Source of the DNA: Chenopodium formosanum
Taxonomy: Eukaryota; Streptophyta; Magnoliopsida; Caryophyllales; Amaranthaceae
Length of the DNA: 64,000 bases
Direction: 5' to 3'
Assembly (NCBI GenBank): GCA_024500155.1
Contig: CM044867.1
Coordinates: 12,537,632 to 12,601,631 of the forward strand
Under the pieces are notes generated by a model. It saw nothing but the letters and a program-made list of their open reading frames with translations, did not search any database and was not told the DNA's origin. Position numbers and translations under genes: made by a program. Numbering within the stretch: position 1 is the first letter of the stretch; each line of letters opens with the position of its first letter. Of this stretch, positions 23,751 through 36,593 are shown in pieces.

Positions 23751-24521
23751 TGAAGGAATTGTGTCTTCGATAAGTAAAATTACGATATATATCAAGGATC
23801 ACTATTATGGAGATAATAAATTCGTTCTCTTAAGGCATCATCCTCTGTTGCTAGACTATGAGAGATGATCTTTGGACAACTCAAATGGTCCAAAGCCCAT
23901 TAGAATGGATCATATAAGGTCACACACAAGGATAATGGGTTAAGTAAGTTAGAGGCCCATTAATGGGCCTCATGAGCATTTAACTAATCATGAATATGAC
24001 TGGCTAGTGTAATTTGATTGGGATTAGGAGTTGGGTTTTGACATGGACTCTTATTTAGAGAGATGATCTATAAATAAAAGTCATGCTTAGGGTTGATTAA
24101 TTAAGTCACAATTAACTTACAGTGAATTGTGAATCTAAGCAACCAACACCCAAAACCCTAAACCCCCTCTCAAATTTACGGCACCCCTCTCTCCCCCTCA
24201 CACCCACAATCGACCACCCCTAGTGGCGTTCGTGGTGGTTCGTGACTAGTTCATTGTTCATACTTCTCCGTAGAAGGTCGATAGAAGAGTTCTATTGCAA
24301 CTAACTCGCATTAATGGAGGTGTTAATCCGTGCATGTGGACCAAGTAGTGGAATCACGTTTGAGGTTCTTTGTCTCCCTTATTCTTGCTCGATCACTAGT
24401 GGAATCACGCTTCAAAGGTATAATTCTTACTTCTTTCTGTGTTATGCATGAGATCCTTGGCTACGTGCTTTATGAATGTTATTCATGTTTATTCCGCTAT
24501 TAGTACCTATAATATCCTATA
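23751..24521 (+). repeat. 5' LTR of copia 2
   Basis: The 771-bp LTR starts TGAAGGAATT. GTGGTATCAATTAGCC follows it, a diverged initiator-tRNA-type PBS (usual core TGGTATCAGAGC). TCTATAAATAAAAG at about 24068 is the likely TATA box. It aligns along its whole length with 35349-36120. Confidence 0.92.
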
Positions 24522-26850
24522 GTGGTATCAATTAGCCTCTTGCAATTACATATATTGAGTAATAATTCTTTGATAATCCACAAATTTTGATTCAATTAGG
24601 AGGGAGAATAATTTAATTGTGGGTCAATTATTATTTTAAATGTGATTTAACAACATAGAATCATTAAAGCTATTTAATTTGCTCCGAATTAGCCTTGGAT
24701 TGATCAGAGATATGCCCTAATTAATTCGAAAAATTCGACATACCCAAACCCTAATTCGAAAATTTCAAAACCCTAAACCCTAATTTATGAAATTTGTGTT
24801 TTGTGTTTTGATTTAATTCGTTTACTATATAATTAGTGATTTTAATCTATTTGATTTCATGTTAAATTATGAATTTTCACGATCAAATTATTTAATTTAA
24901 GTGTTAAATTAAATTGGGGATTAATTTCACGAATAACCCTAATTTCAAGATTGAATATGATTTGATATTAAAATTAAAAGGACCACATTAAGTTAATTTA
25001 ATTTTAACGAAAGTGTTTTGTTTAACTAAAATCAATAAAAAAAAAGGAGGCACTGCCACGGCGACTTCCGCACCAGGTTGTCCAGGAGGGAGGGCGGGGC
25101 TGGGCAGGGACTCGGACAACAGGAGCAACGACAGCAGTGCTGCGCAAGTATTGCGTGTGCTGCTGCCGCTGCCCTTGCATCGCTGCTGTGTAGCGACACC
25201 GCAAGGTGTACGACCACCGTGGCTGACTTCGGCTGGGCAAACCACGGTGGCTGACGCATTATTTCAAAAAATAATTTATTTTGGATAAAATCAATTTTCA
25301 AATTTTAAAAGATAAGTTTTGTTGAAAAGATAATTACCAAAGTTAAAGTTGTTAATTTTGTTAAGTTTGGATAATTATGGAGCAAAAAATTCTATTTGGA
25401 TCATAATTGATTAAATAATGTGATTATCCCATAATTATATTAGGATATTAATTGATTTAAAATATTGTGATTGGGTAGTAATTAGGATAGAATCTCCTAA
25501 ATTAGTTAGGACAATCATGGAAAATAAATATGATTTGATTCTATCCCATACCTAAATTAAAATATATGATATTTTATGATTGTTCATGAATAATATATGA
25601 TATTATCTAATTACAGTAATTAATTAAAATGTGAGATATTTAGGAGCCATGTTTCCTTAATTGTGATCATTCGATGTTATAGTTTACGAAAGCATGATGA
25701 GTGATTTATTATATGGCATTTTTATAATATATGATATTGTTTATTGCTATATATAGACTAGTATGGCTCATAGATTCTAAATACGATCTGCGCATCGTGA
25801 TGTATTTTTGTAATCTAAATACGGTCTCCGTACCGCTAAGTATTTTTGTAATTTATTTTATTTTATTTAAGTATTAGATAGAATAGAATAGTATTATAGG
25901 TTGCAGTTGATCCAAGAAGCCAATGGAGTGAAGGCCCAAATTAGAGGAGCAAGATGGATGAGATCCATGAAGGTTCAAGTGGGAGCTTTTTTGCTGTATT
26001 AGTTTTTCTTAGGATTAAGGGGCCATATTATGTCATGTTTTATTTATGCATTAGTAGATTATGCATGTTAGATTTTATTTATGTTGCTTGATGATGCGCT
26101 AGAGTTCACTAAATAATCACAACATAGGCCCCGGTAATATTGAGGCAACTTTTCCAATTAAAAACCCGATGAAACCTTCAATCTTATAATGGGTCAAGCC
26201 TCAGCTGAGTGTCATATTATATCTTAGGGAAGTGGGGGTAAATCACGTTTTACAATTTTAATTGGTTACACTCAACAAGGTTACCTAAAGAGTTTAGAAC
26301 CTTGAAGCTAAGGGTAATAATTAAACATGTGATGGATAATTATTGAACCAAGAATTACAAAGGGTTGTAATAAGTTTACTCACCTTGAAAATGCAATACT
26401 TGATGGTAGGGCCTTATTCCGGTCAATTATTGCACAAATAAAGGTTCTTGGAATCATTATACTCTCTCAGTCCCAAATTACTCGCAACGGTTTGACTTTT
26501 TGCACTATTCACACATCTCCCTTTGACCGTCTTTTTTAACTATTATATGAAAGTCAATGTAATCATGTAATATGGTGTTGGGTCTATTTTAATGTATATA
26601 TAGTTTTATAACATAAACTTATATAACTTATATAATATATATAATAAAATATATCAACGGTCAAACATGTGCATTGACAAGCGTGTCCAGTCAAAATGTT
26701 GCAAGTAAACTAGGACAGAGGGAGTATTCAATAGGGATCATTTAAAATTGAATAAATGCTTTAAAGTTACCAGTTTAATAATCGCTTATGGTACTTTAAA
26801 TTTATCAAACATAATTATTGAATTTTGCCTCGTTTTTGTTTTTGTTTGTA
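24522..26850 (+). other. Copia 2 leader with GC-rich block, no gene
   Basis: This 2.3-kb untranslated stretch lies between PBS and gag. An abrupt GC-rich island at 25046-25258, in sequence that is otherwise strongly AT-rich, is open in several frames but has no family motif. A Stowaway-like MITE sits at 26462-26724. Confidence 0.5.
26462..26724. mobile_element. Stowaway-like MITE (Tc1/mariner type)
   Basis: The 263-bp element starts CTCTCTCAGTCCCAAATTACTCGCAAC. Its end reverse-complements to CTCCCTCTGTCCTAGTTTACTTGCAAC. A TA dinucleotide flanks each side (26460-26461, 26725-26726). The inverted repeat, TA target and size are those of Stowaway MITEs. Confidence 0.85.
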
Positions 26851-27940
26851 GATGAATAACCTATACGACAACACTGTTTTACCAATGAAACTTAATTTAA
26901 AGCTAAATCTCATAATCTTTAGGGAATGGGAAGACTAATTGAGAAATGTTCTCACAAGCCAAAAGCTTGAAGCTCATCTATATGTACCCGTTGAGAGCAA
27001 GTGTGCTCAAGGTCAAGATCCTGAAAGGCATGCGAAAATGGTTTCGGATGCAGAGAAAATCAGGAATATCATATTAGAATCTATTCTAAACTGTTAGAAA
27101 AGAAGGTTCAGGCATTATGAATTGACCAACTTGCGTGAATGTCTTCGTGCCATCTATCGAGGAGGCATGGGGGCATTAGGTAGTGGAAGCATCAATGATA
27201 CAAATGTAAAAGAGATCGTTAATTCGATCCCTCAGATTTACTATTCCTGGGCTGACGGTATAAGGTATGAGGCTTACAAGATTCATTGTAAGATAATGGC
27301 AAAGAAACACATGACTGGTCCGTTAGTAAGGGCCCATGTCAATGAATTAATTGATCTACTCAATCAGATGGATGTCCTTGGGAAACCATTTGATGATGAC
27401 TTCGCGCATGATATTATCTTATTCTCGCTCCATGATGGTTTTGATATAGTAAGGCTTGCTCATAATGATGAGGGGTCATCAGTCACATTGATCAACATTT
27501 TACTTAACCATGTTGAGGAGTTCCTAAAAAGGAGAGGATGTGAATGCTTCTTTTGTGATGGTTGGTAAATCCATACACTAGGGTGTCCCCATCATACACC
27601 AGTGAAAACAGAAGGTAAGGAGTTTCTTGATGTTTTTGTTGTAAAAATTAATCTTACTTCATCTTCCATTTGGGTATTCGATACCGGTTGTGGTGCTCAC
27701 ATCGTTAATGACGTGCAGGGCTTGAGAGAAAGTAAGAAGTTAGCACCAAGGGAAGTAACGCTTCGAGTAGGAAATGGAGCAAAAGTTGCTGCACTTGCTA
27801 TTGGGAGTTACCACTTACAACTTCCCTCTAGACTTATTTTGGTGCTATTGGGACTCATACATAAAGATGTGTGTGGACCAATGAGTTTAAAATCTAAGGG
27901 TAGATATAATTACTTCATTACTTTTACTTATGATTTAAGT
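26851..27940 (+). pseudogene. Copia 2 gag and protease, decayed
   Basis: The gag-like frame starts MNNLYDN at 26851 but has stops near 26937 and 27097. A long open part spans 27122-27568 and ends in a degenerate zinc-knuckle remnant (CFFCDGW, then a stop). The protease site WVFDTGCGAHIVND is at about 27670-27711. The region runs to DLSRY at 27942, in the early integrase, where the solo LTR is inserted. Confidence 0.82.
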
Positions 27941-28700
27941 AGATATGTGTAGATACCTAAAAATGTCTCCCCAAAACCAAACCCGATGATGAACAACCTT
28001 TCACCGCCATTATTGGTCGGGTTGAGTATTTAATCTTTGGAGTTCTTAGATCCATGTTCTATCCAATATAATTCGTAAAACAACCCAATTACTAGCCCAT
28101 TTCCTCAAACCATAACTTCTTTTCCTTTATTAATGCCTTTAAACCTAAAATAATTCATTTCGTGTCCTTTTTATAAAAACGTTTAGAGCAGTTTGTTTTG
28201 GTGCATACTTTGGTTCCAGTTATTGAATAGTTGGATGGGGCATGAAAAGATCTTTCCAACGATATATCATAAGCCCAAATCCGAGTTATAACGAATAAAT
28301 TATGGCAAAAATACTAAACTTGGTCTAAACCGAACCTAAGCCCACCTTACCTACGACCTAATGATCATGTGGAGGGTCCAAAGGCTTTAATCCCATTTCT
28401 AAACCAATTAGGATTAATTGGAAGCTTCTATAAGTTTCTAAAAGATCTTAATTATCCTTTTTGTAAGGATAAGATCGAAGAGTTTAAAATGGAATAAAAC
28501 TCCTCTAGTTATTCGATTTGAATTGAAAGACGTTCAATGATAGTCAGAAATTATTTGCATGCCTCCTATTTTTTATCTAAATATTATATGGTTGGATAGC
28601 CCTTGAAATTATCTTTATAATGATGTATTATTATATTAATTTCGAGCTATAACGAAAAACATATGAATGAAATACGAAACTCTATCCAAAACTGACACCG

Positions 28701-30777
28701 TGATAAGTGCATAATATACTGTATATTTAGTCCCTAGTATTAGTCTTATAGTCGTTTACTATTAGTTATTTTATGAAATTAATCACTTTAATATTTTTTG
28801 TTCTTATATTATATTAGTATTCTATTTTATAGCTATTATTATAATATTTGATACTTAATATTATAATGTTTGTTCTTGGTAGGAAAGCAAGAGTTAAAGA
28901 GAGTAGATTTGATCAAATAAAAAGAAGTTAGCCCATTTTGCTAACTCCAAGCAACAGAAGCATCACGTGCTTTCATCATCAAATAAAAGAAAAGCAAAGA
29001 AAATAATAAAAAAGGAGATAAGGATGGAGTTGGCGTGAAGAACCCCAAAAAAGGCAAAGACCAGTGCAACAAATACTTATCTAATGCCCGTAATTTCGCA
29101 ACTCCATCTAAATCCTTCGAAGATTAGGTTAATGAATATATCAGATTCACAAGATAGAGTTTTGGCTAAGGAAAATTCGCAAAATCAGTTCATGCAATTG
29201 GTTATAAATACAACCCGTATTTCTCCAATTAGAACACACAACTACAACCAAAAAGAAATCAAAGACTAAATCGGGTTTTGATCGAGTTCGTGATTGAGCA
29301 ACTGTAAGAGGAGACCGCCATTGGAGGAGGGCTTAGTCTCGAACCCAAGGTAGAACGAGAGCCACGACAATTCGCGGGGTCGAATCCGGGTCTTGTACGG
29401 AGTTCTTGGGCATATAATTCATAAGTTCTTCTCGTACTTATTGTTCTCAATCGCTATTCTTTCAATATGATTTAGTACTTTGTCAGATTCACATTGTTAG
29501 TATGATAGATTAGTTTGTTTGGATATTATTGTTCACTTTGAGTAATTTAGCAATTCAATTGTTATTTGGACTTACTTGTGTCTCATTGATTAAATTATGA
29601 TTATACATATTACTAAGTGAATGTATGATTGTTAATTATTGTTAACTATGTAGTTTGGCTTAGTCTAGACTGTATAGTCAAGTAACTCCTAATTTACCCT
29701 AAGTCTGCGATTATGGTTTTGGTATAAATTAGAAAGTGAGTTCAATCTGATTATTTTAAGCATTTATATGATTAGAGTAATTAGGACTAATGATGTCTCC
29801 TAGATATTAATGCTCCCAATATTAATTAAGACATGTTGCGATTATATTTGTGTTAATTAAGTTGGCTTAGAATCGATTCCGGCTTAGTTCAAAATTGGTT
29901 TAAAATAAGGGAAGACGGGGAGCCTTTGTTACCAAAGTCTCTACAATTAGTCTAATAATTTCAATTGAATAATTCCTTAAAGTCGACTATCTATTGTATT
30001 AATGCTTAATTCTGGCAAAGGTGAGAGTTAAATCGATCAGTTGTGTCGTCTATTGTAAATAGTAGATTAGTATTTTAGTCTTGTTTAGTTTGGTTACTAG
30101 ATTCATTTTAAACCCCCCCATCATATGTAAATAGTGTAAATAGTTATTGTATTTTATGAGTTATTTGAGTATAGTAGATTAACAATCTCTCCGTGGGATC
30201 GACCCTTGCTTGTCCTTTTTACTACTTTTAAATATTTTTGAAGGTCTAAGTTAGGTGTATAAATTATTAATTTAATACGGTTAAACGACACGTATCAAAT
30301 TTTGGCGCCGATGCCGGGGAGATTGTTTTTAATATTCTCTAAATTCATGGTTTAACTAATGTTCAGTATTTATGTATTTGTGCAGAGTAAGTAGTGGCCA
30401 ACTATACTTCTGATTTTTGCTTTTATAGTTTAGGATATATCCCAGTTTGATCACTTATGCTAATGAATTATTGTAATGAGCTTGGTAAATCTAATTAGTG
30501 TTTGAGGTATGAGTGAAAATCCTTATCAAGTAGTATAGTATGTATGAAATATGGTTAACAGATCACATGCATGCCACTAGCTTAACTAATGCTTGATTTT
30601 AATAGCTTTCTTAATCTGAAATAAATAGCTAAAGGTGTCTGGTTAGTATGGTTCTAATTGATTGAGGTATGCTAGGGTATAATAGGGTTGGTGTACTAAT
30701 TAATATGTTTATCATAAGAGAATATGAATTATCAAGCTATTTGATTGCAACAATATAAGTGGTTGGTATACGTATCA
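28701..30777 (+). mobile_element. Athila-like LTR element remnant nested in solo LTR C
   Basis: The ends are TGATAAGTGC and ATACGTATCA. The TSD CACCG is exact (28696-28700 and 30778-30782). An LTR at 28701-30297 ends ACACGTATCA and is followed by AATTT and PBS TGGCGCCGATGCCGGGGA (30303-30320), the Athila/gypsy type. Only 457 bp of non-coding sequence lie between the PBS and the right end. The interior and nearly all of the 3' LTR are therefore missing. TATAAATAC near 29202 is the likely TATA box. Confidence 0.82.
30303..30320 (+). other. Primer binding site of the Athila-like remnant
   Basis: TGGCGCCGATGCCGGGGA starts five bases after the LTR end at 30297. The TGGCGCCG(T/A)TGCCGGGG form is the usual PBS of Athila-lineage gypsy elements. 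Confidence 0.85.
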
Positions 30778-32083
30778 CACCGTCTCACTATTTCAGCCAT
30801 ATCTTTTTTCTACAAAATATTTTAATCTGATTCTAATTGGGTTAGAAAGTAGACTTAAACATCTTTCCAACTACATATCATTTATTGTATTCCAATTTCT
30901 GGATCAAAAGATATGATAAGAACAAAAATCTCAAAAACTGTTGTCTATCGCAAGAGTTTTATTCTGATTCGAACTCGATCTTTTCTTGATCCTTCGACCT
31001 TCTCTTTTCCCTATAATAGAGGTCCTATCACCTCTTTTTCAATCATCAACAAGCTTGATCACCAAATCATTCTTTTTTCCTCTCTTATACACCAAAAACC
31101 TTCTCTCTTCTCTCTCTCTTGCTTAAACCTAATTTCTGGCCACCATATTCTTCCATCATATCTTCCTTAAGCACTCTAAGGAGTCCATACTTGACCCAAA
31201 GTTCTATACTTAAACCAAGGCGTGAAAGGTATAATTAACTGAGGGTTTAGACCAAAGAACTCTATGTTAATTTAATTTAATTTACATTTGATTTATTATT
31301 TATTGAAGTTACTAACAGTTTATTCATGATGTAGCAATTCAAGGAAATGCGAAAAGTGAGTAATTAATCACTTAATTACTCTTATTTTTATTTCTTATTG
31401 CTAGTATCATGATTAGGTTTATTATGATTTGATTTGACTAACGCTATTATTGTTGAATTGCTTCCAATACTAATGTTTATTCTATTATTATTTATTGATT
31501 ATCATATTGCATGTTTAAAGGGAATATATATTTGAAAAATCACACCCAATAAGATAATTTGGACAACCGGTTTAGTTTTATTTTTAATCTTGTTGTTTAA
31601 TCAAGTGATCACAATATTTTAGAATGTTGCATTAATATTCAAACAATTTAGCATAATAATAGTTTGGAGCAAATTGAATATTTTGTTTGCATGCCTTTGA
31701 GATCGTAAGAATACTTTTCACAATAAGAATCGAGTAGAGGCCAATACGGGCGAATGTGACTCCATGACTCACTTCATACCATCATCTTCGATCCTCCTTT
31801 CGTGGTTTCGAACCATATGGAGTTAGTAATCTCATGGATTATGAATGGGGTGTAACCTTCACGGGTCAATCGTTGTTGCCAATCGTTGTCCCTTATTCGT
31901 GGTTGCCTTTTATGATCCGTGAACGGTTTCCAAGTTCCTTAAAAACTTGTTGGCGGCTCCTTACTTTGCTTTGTCCCTAATCGTTGTCCCTAATCACAAT
32001 GTCAATTCCCACTTCCTATGAGTGCCAAGCATATTCACAACATGCTTTTACGTAGGCGCACTTTGAACGACGCCTACAATATG

Positions 32084-34545
32084 GTTACAATCACTTCATG
32101 AAGAACAAGTCGGAAGCCTTTGAAAAGTTCAAAGAATTCCCAAATGAAGTACAAAACCAACTTGGGAAAACAATTAAAGCGTTGTGATCTGATTGTGGTG
32201 ATGAATATTTGACACAAGAATTTGATGAACATCTGATTAATTGTGGAATACTTTCACAATTAACCCCTCCGGGGACATCTCAGTTAAATGGTGTGTCAAA
32301 AAGGAGGAATAGGACCTTACTAGATATGGTTCGGTCCATGATGAGCTTTACTGATCTACACATATTGTTCTGGGGATATGCGTTAGGAGCAGCTGCAAGA
32401 ATACTAAACAGATTCCCATCCAAAGTAGTTGAAAAGACTCCATATGAGATGTGGAATGGAAGAGCTCTAAAGTTGTATTTTCTCAAGATTTGGGGATGTG
32501 AAGCCTATGTAAAATGTTTACAAGGCGATAAACTACACCCTAAATCAGCCAAATGTTTCTTTGTGGGTTATCTCAAAGAAACAAAAGGGTATTACTTCTA
32601 CAATCGCGCGAAGATAACAAAGTGTTTGTTGCTCATGATGGTGTCTTTCTAGAAAAGGAATTCCTCTCTAGAAAGCCAAGTGGGAGTAAAGTGGTTCTCG
32701 AAGAAATTCGAGGCGAGCAACAAATGGATGTGGATAACACCACATCAGAGGCGAGGGTGCATGAGACGATTAATCATGCGTCGGAGCAAGCTAATTCGAC
32801 TAGCGAGACTCCTATCGTCCCATTTGAATCTAATTCATGCCAAAAATCTTCAAAAAGTTGGAGAGAAAATTTCTACTGTTGCTCCTACCCCACGTAGGTC
32901 TACTAGAATCAGAAACAAATAGTTTTTTGAGGTTCTGTTAACTGAGGATTCTGAAATCTTCCTATTGGAGAATGAGGAACCCACAACCTACAAGCAAGCT
33001 TTGGTGAGCCCCAACTTAGATAAATGGCTTGAAGCCATGAAATCCGAAATGGAATTGATGTCTGAAAATAAAGTGTGGACCCTAGTAGACTTACCTGATG
33101 GGGTAAAACCCATTGGTTGCAAATGGGTCTACAAGATTAAAACAGACAAGGATGGAAATTCCTACATCTATAAAGCAATACTGGTTGCAAAAGGGTATAG
33201 ACAGATTCATGGTATTAACTACGATGAAACCTTTTCCCCAGTAGCAATGCTTAAGTCCATTCGGATTCTTCTAGCGATTGCTACATTTTTCAATTACGAA
33301 ATTTGGCAGATGGATGTCAAAACCGCCTTTTTAAATGGGTTCTTGACGGAGGAAGTGTATATGACACAACCTGAGGGTTTTGAAGATCAAGAAATCCTAA
33401 AAAGGTATGCAAGCTTCAGAATTCCATTTATGGATTGAAGCAAGCATCCTGGAGTTGGAATCTTCGTTTTGATGAAGCAATCAAACAATTTGATTTTCTC
33501 AAAAGTGAAGAGGAACCTTGTGTATACAAGAAGTCTAGTGGGAGCAGCGTGGTTTTCTTAGTCTTGTATGTAGATAACATACTACTCATGGGAAATGACA
33601 TACCAATGCTTGAGTCAGTCAAGGAATGGTTGAAGAGTTGTTTTTCCATGAAAGACTTGGGTGACGCCGAGTACATTTCGGGAATCAAGATCCATCGAGA
33701 CAGGTCTCGAAGGATGATTGGACTAAGTTAAGAGACTTATATTGATAAGGTTCTTGATAGGTTTGATATGACAAACTCTAAGAGAGGTTTTCTCCCCATG
33801 TCCCATGGCATTATGCTCAGTAAATCTCAGTGCCCAGTTATGCCAAATGAGATCAGATGTATGGCTATCATTCCTTATGCTTCTGCAGTAGGATCGATTA
33901 TGTATGCCATGATTTGTACAAGGCCGGATGTTGCATATGCTCTAAGCATGTGTAGCAGGTTTCAGGCAAATCCAGGCGAAGCACACTAGACAGCCGCCAA
34001 GAACATCCTTAAGTACTTGAGAAGGACGAAGGGAATGTTTCTAGTGTATGGTGGCGAAGATGAGTTGGTTGTCAAAGGTTATACGGATGCGAGTTTCCAA
34101 ACAGATAGAGATGACTTTAGATCACAATCTGGATACATTTTCTGTCTAAATGGAGGAGCAGTGAGCTGGAAGAGTTCGAAGCAAAGCACTGTCGCAGACT
34201 CTACGACAGAATCAGAGTATTTGGCTGCCGTTGAAGCAGCTAAGAAAGCAGTTAGGATAAAGAAGTTCCCGACTGAGCTGGACATCGTACCAATTGCTCA
34301 AAAGGGAATCGAGTTGTACTGTGACAATATTGGTGTCATTGCTCAATCAAAGGATCCTAGGTCACACTTCAAATCCAAACATATATAGAGGAAGTATCAC
34401 CTCATTTGAGAGATCATTGACAGAGGAGATGTCAAGATGTGCAAAATTCATACGGATGAGAACATCGCTGATCCGCTTAATAAACCCCTTCCATTGCCTA
34501 AGCATGAGAAGCATACTAGTGCAACTGAATTGAAGCAAATGATGT
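32084..34545 (+). pseudogene. Copia 2 pol (integrase, RT, RNase H), decayed
   Basis: Segments in order: integrase (32084-32650; stops at 32188 and 32650, LNGVSKRRNRTLLDMVRSMM); linker with frame changes (32650-32920); RT (32965-33730; WVYKIKTDKDG, VDVKTAF-type QMDVKTAFLNG, YVDNILLMGND in place of the usual YVDD); RNase H (33768-34390; YTDASFQ, CDNIGVIAQSK). Stops at about 32921, 33436, 33730, 33987 and 34386 split it. The catalytic RT box reads YVDN, so the second catalytic Asp is lost in this copy. Confidence 0.9.
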
Positions 34546-35348
34546 AATTAGAAGTTGTATTTGTTTTTGGAGAAAGATTAGTTACATATGTAATACATTC
34601 ATTTGCAGTATTATGTTTAATCAGAAATTTAATATTTCTCTTATTTAATTGTGGTTCCAAATATTAAATAAAATGTCCAAAATAATTATGAATTGATGGG
34701 ATCACTAGGTTAATGACCTATTGAATGAAACCCCACTGGTGAACTAAATTCATATATTATTTAAGTTCCTATTTCGGAATCATTAAACTGGACATAAATG
34801 ATTTCTTAAATTGAACTAGTATGTGTTGTATAGCGTAGTTTCATGGGCTATAGGAGCGTAGTGATGCTCGATCAATCATAAATGATGCATGATTGAACTA
34901 TAGACCAACATTGAAGTTCAAGTAAAGAGCTTCTGGATATATTAGTAGATTCCTTTGACATGAGTGGAACATTAATCTCATTCAATGTATGTTATAAATG
35001 TGGTACATTCAAGCGTCTACCCGTAACTAGAGATTATAAAGGATGTAACTTGGTTATTCTTGAAGTTGAGTGGGAGCTTTGGTTGCCACAAGATTGGATA
35101 GAGTCTACCTATTTAATTAGGAATGTGTCTTATTTTGGCCCCTTGAAGAGGCAGAATTCAGAAAATGCATGGCCGTGCTCAAATGTGTTACATAGTAATC
35201 ATTTGTTTTGTAATTCTAACTCAGTTTTCAAGAAAGGGATCTGTAGATTAATATGATTACGACATGAGATGCAATCATATTATCAAATCGACACAAAATG
35301 ACTTAAGGAATTTGAATATTGCGCACTTGTCTCAGACAAGTGGGAGAT
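34546..35348 (+). other. 3' untranslated part of copia 2
   Basis: This is about 0.8 kb between the end of RNase H and the polypurine tract/3' LTR. A 98-codon open frame at 34960-35256 has no copia domain, and I regard it as chance. Confidence 0.6.
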
Positions 35349-36120
35349 TGAAGGAATTGTGTCTTCGATAAGTGCAATTACTAAATATATCAAGGATCAC
35401 TATTATGGAGATAATAAGTTCGTTCTCTTGGGGCGTCATCCTCTGTTGCTAGACTATGAGAGATGATCTTTGGACTACTCAAATGGTCCAAAGCCCATTA
35501 GAATGGATCCTATAAGGTCACACACAAGGGTAATGGGTTAAGCAAGTTAGAGGCCCATCATGAGCATTTAACTAATCATGAATGTGATTGGGCTAGTGTA
35601 GTTTGATTGGGATTAGGAGTTGGGCTTTGACATGGACTCTTATTTAGAGATATGATCTATAAATAAGAGTCATGCCTAGGGTTGATTAATTAAGTCACAA
35701 TTAACTTACAATGAATTGTATATCTAAGCAACCAACACCCAAAACACTAATCCCCCTCTCAAACTCACGGCACCCCTCTCTCCCCCTCACACCCATGGTC
35801 GGCCACCCCTAGTGGTGTTCGTGGTGTTTCATGGTGGTTCGTGACTAGTTCATTGTTCATACTTCTCCGTAGAAGGTCGATTGAAGAGTTCTATCGCGAC
35901 TAACTAGCATTAGTGGAGGTCTTAATCTGTGCCTGTGGACCAAGTAGAGGAATCACGTTTGAGGTTCTTTATCTCCCTTGTTCTTGCTTGATCACTAGTG
36001 CAATCACGCTTGAAAGGTATAATTCTTACTTCTTTATGTGTTATGCATGAGATCCTTGGCTAGGTGCTTTATGAATGTGATTCATGTTTATTCCGCTATT
36101 AGTACCTACAATCTCCTACA
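35349..36120 (+). repeat. 3' LTR of copia 2
   Basis: The 772-bp LTR aligns with 23751-24521, with scattered substitutions and a 17-20 bp difference in the AGAGGCCCAT region. It is followed by TSD ATACT. Confidence 0.92.
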
Positions 36121-36125
36121 ATACT

Positions 36126-36535
36126 TTCAACCGTTAATGCTTCTTTATATCTCTTTTAGTTGCTAAGTTTTGATTTTCACAATTGCCAATACATAAATTT
36201 AAACTCTTTATTGTATATTTAATTTAACATAGGTGAGAAAATATAAAAACTAGATATTGTGAAAATATAAAACTAGATGAATCAAAGAATATCCCAAATG
36301 ATTACATTTTCTCTATCACATAATTCAATAAAGATGTGTGGTCAAATGTGACAACAAGAATATAGTAATTTTCTAAATATTGCAACTAAAATCAAACGGA
36401 GAAAGTATCTTTAAAATAAATACTTGTATATGCTAGTAAAAATTATAATTTTTTTAGAGGAAAAAAATATGAGTATTTGATATTCTATGAATAGTTAATA
36501 AGACAAATTAAATAATGCTACACTTCTTGACTAGG

Positions 36536-36593
<58 letters not shown>

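Larger units (their letters stand above)
27948..32078 (+). mobile_element. Gypsy solo LTR C inserted in copia 2 integrase, itself interrupted
   Basis: The ends are TGTAGATACC and GACGCCTACA. The TSD ATATG is exact (27943-27947 and 32079-32083). Cutting it out restores a continuous integrase phrase, with DLSRY before and GYNHFMKNKSEAF after. After subtracting the Athila-like insert it is about 2.0 kb. Its 3' 450 bp match the reverse complement of solo LTR B (10751-12395) closely. A TATA-like CTATAATAG is at about 31012. Confidence 0.92.
23751..36120 (+). mobile_element. Ty1/copia retrotransposon 2, split by a nested gypsy solo LTR
   Basis: LTRs at 23751-24521 and 35349-36120 begin TGAAGGAATTGTGTCTTCG. 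The TSD ATACT is exact (23746-23750 and 36121-36125). The order is PBS (24523), long leader, gag, protease, integrase, RT, RNase H and polypurine tract (about 35338-35348, GTGGGAGAT), all on the plus strand. A solo LTR at 27948-32078 interrupts integrase. Without it the element is about 8.2 kb. Several stops and frameshifts make it defective, although its decay is milder than in copia 1. Confidence 0.93.

Noticed and set aside
25013..25301. Four overlapping ORFs of 72-91 codons in the GC-rich block
   Set aside because: All are open because of composition. They lie in a copia leader and lack any recognisable domain.
34960..35256. 98-codon ORF in the copia 2 3' region
   Set aside because: No copia or env-like domain, no hydrophobic segment; located in the usual untranslated stretch before the polypurine tract.
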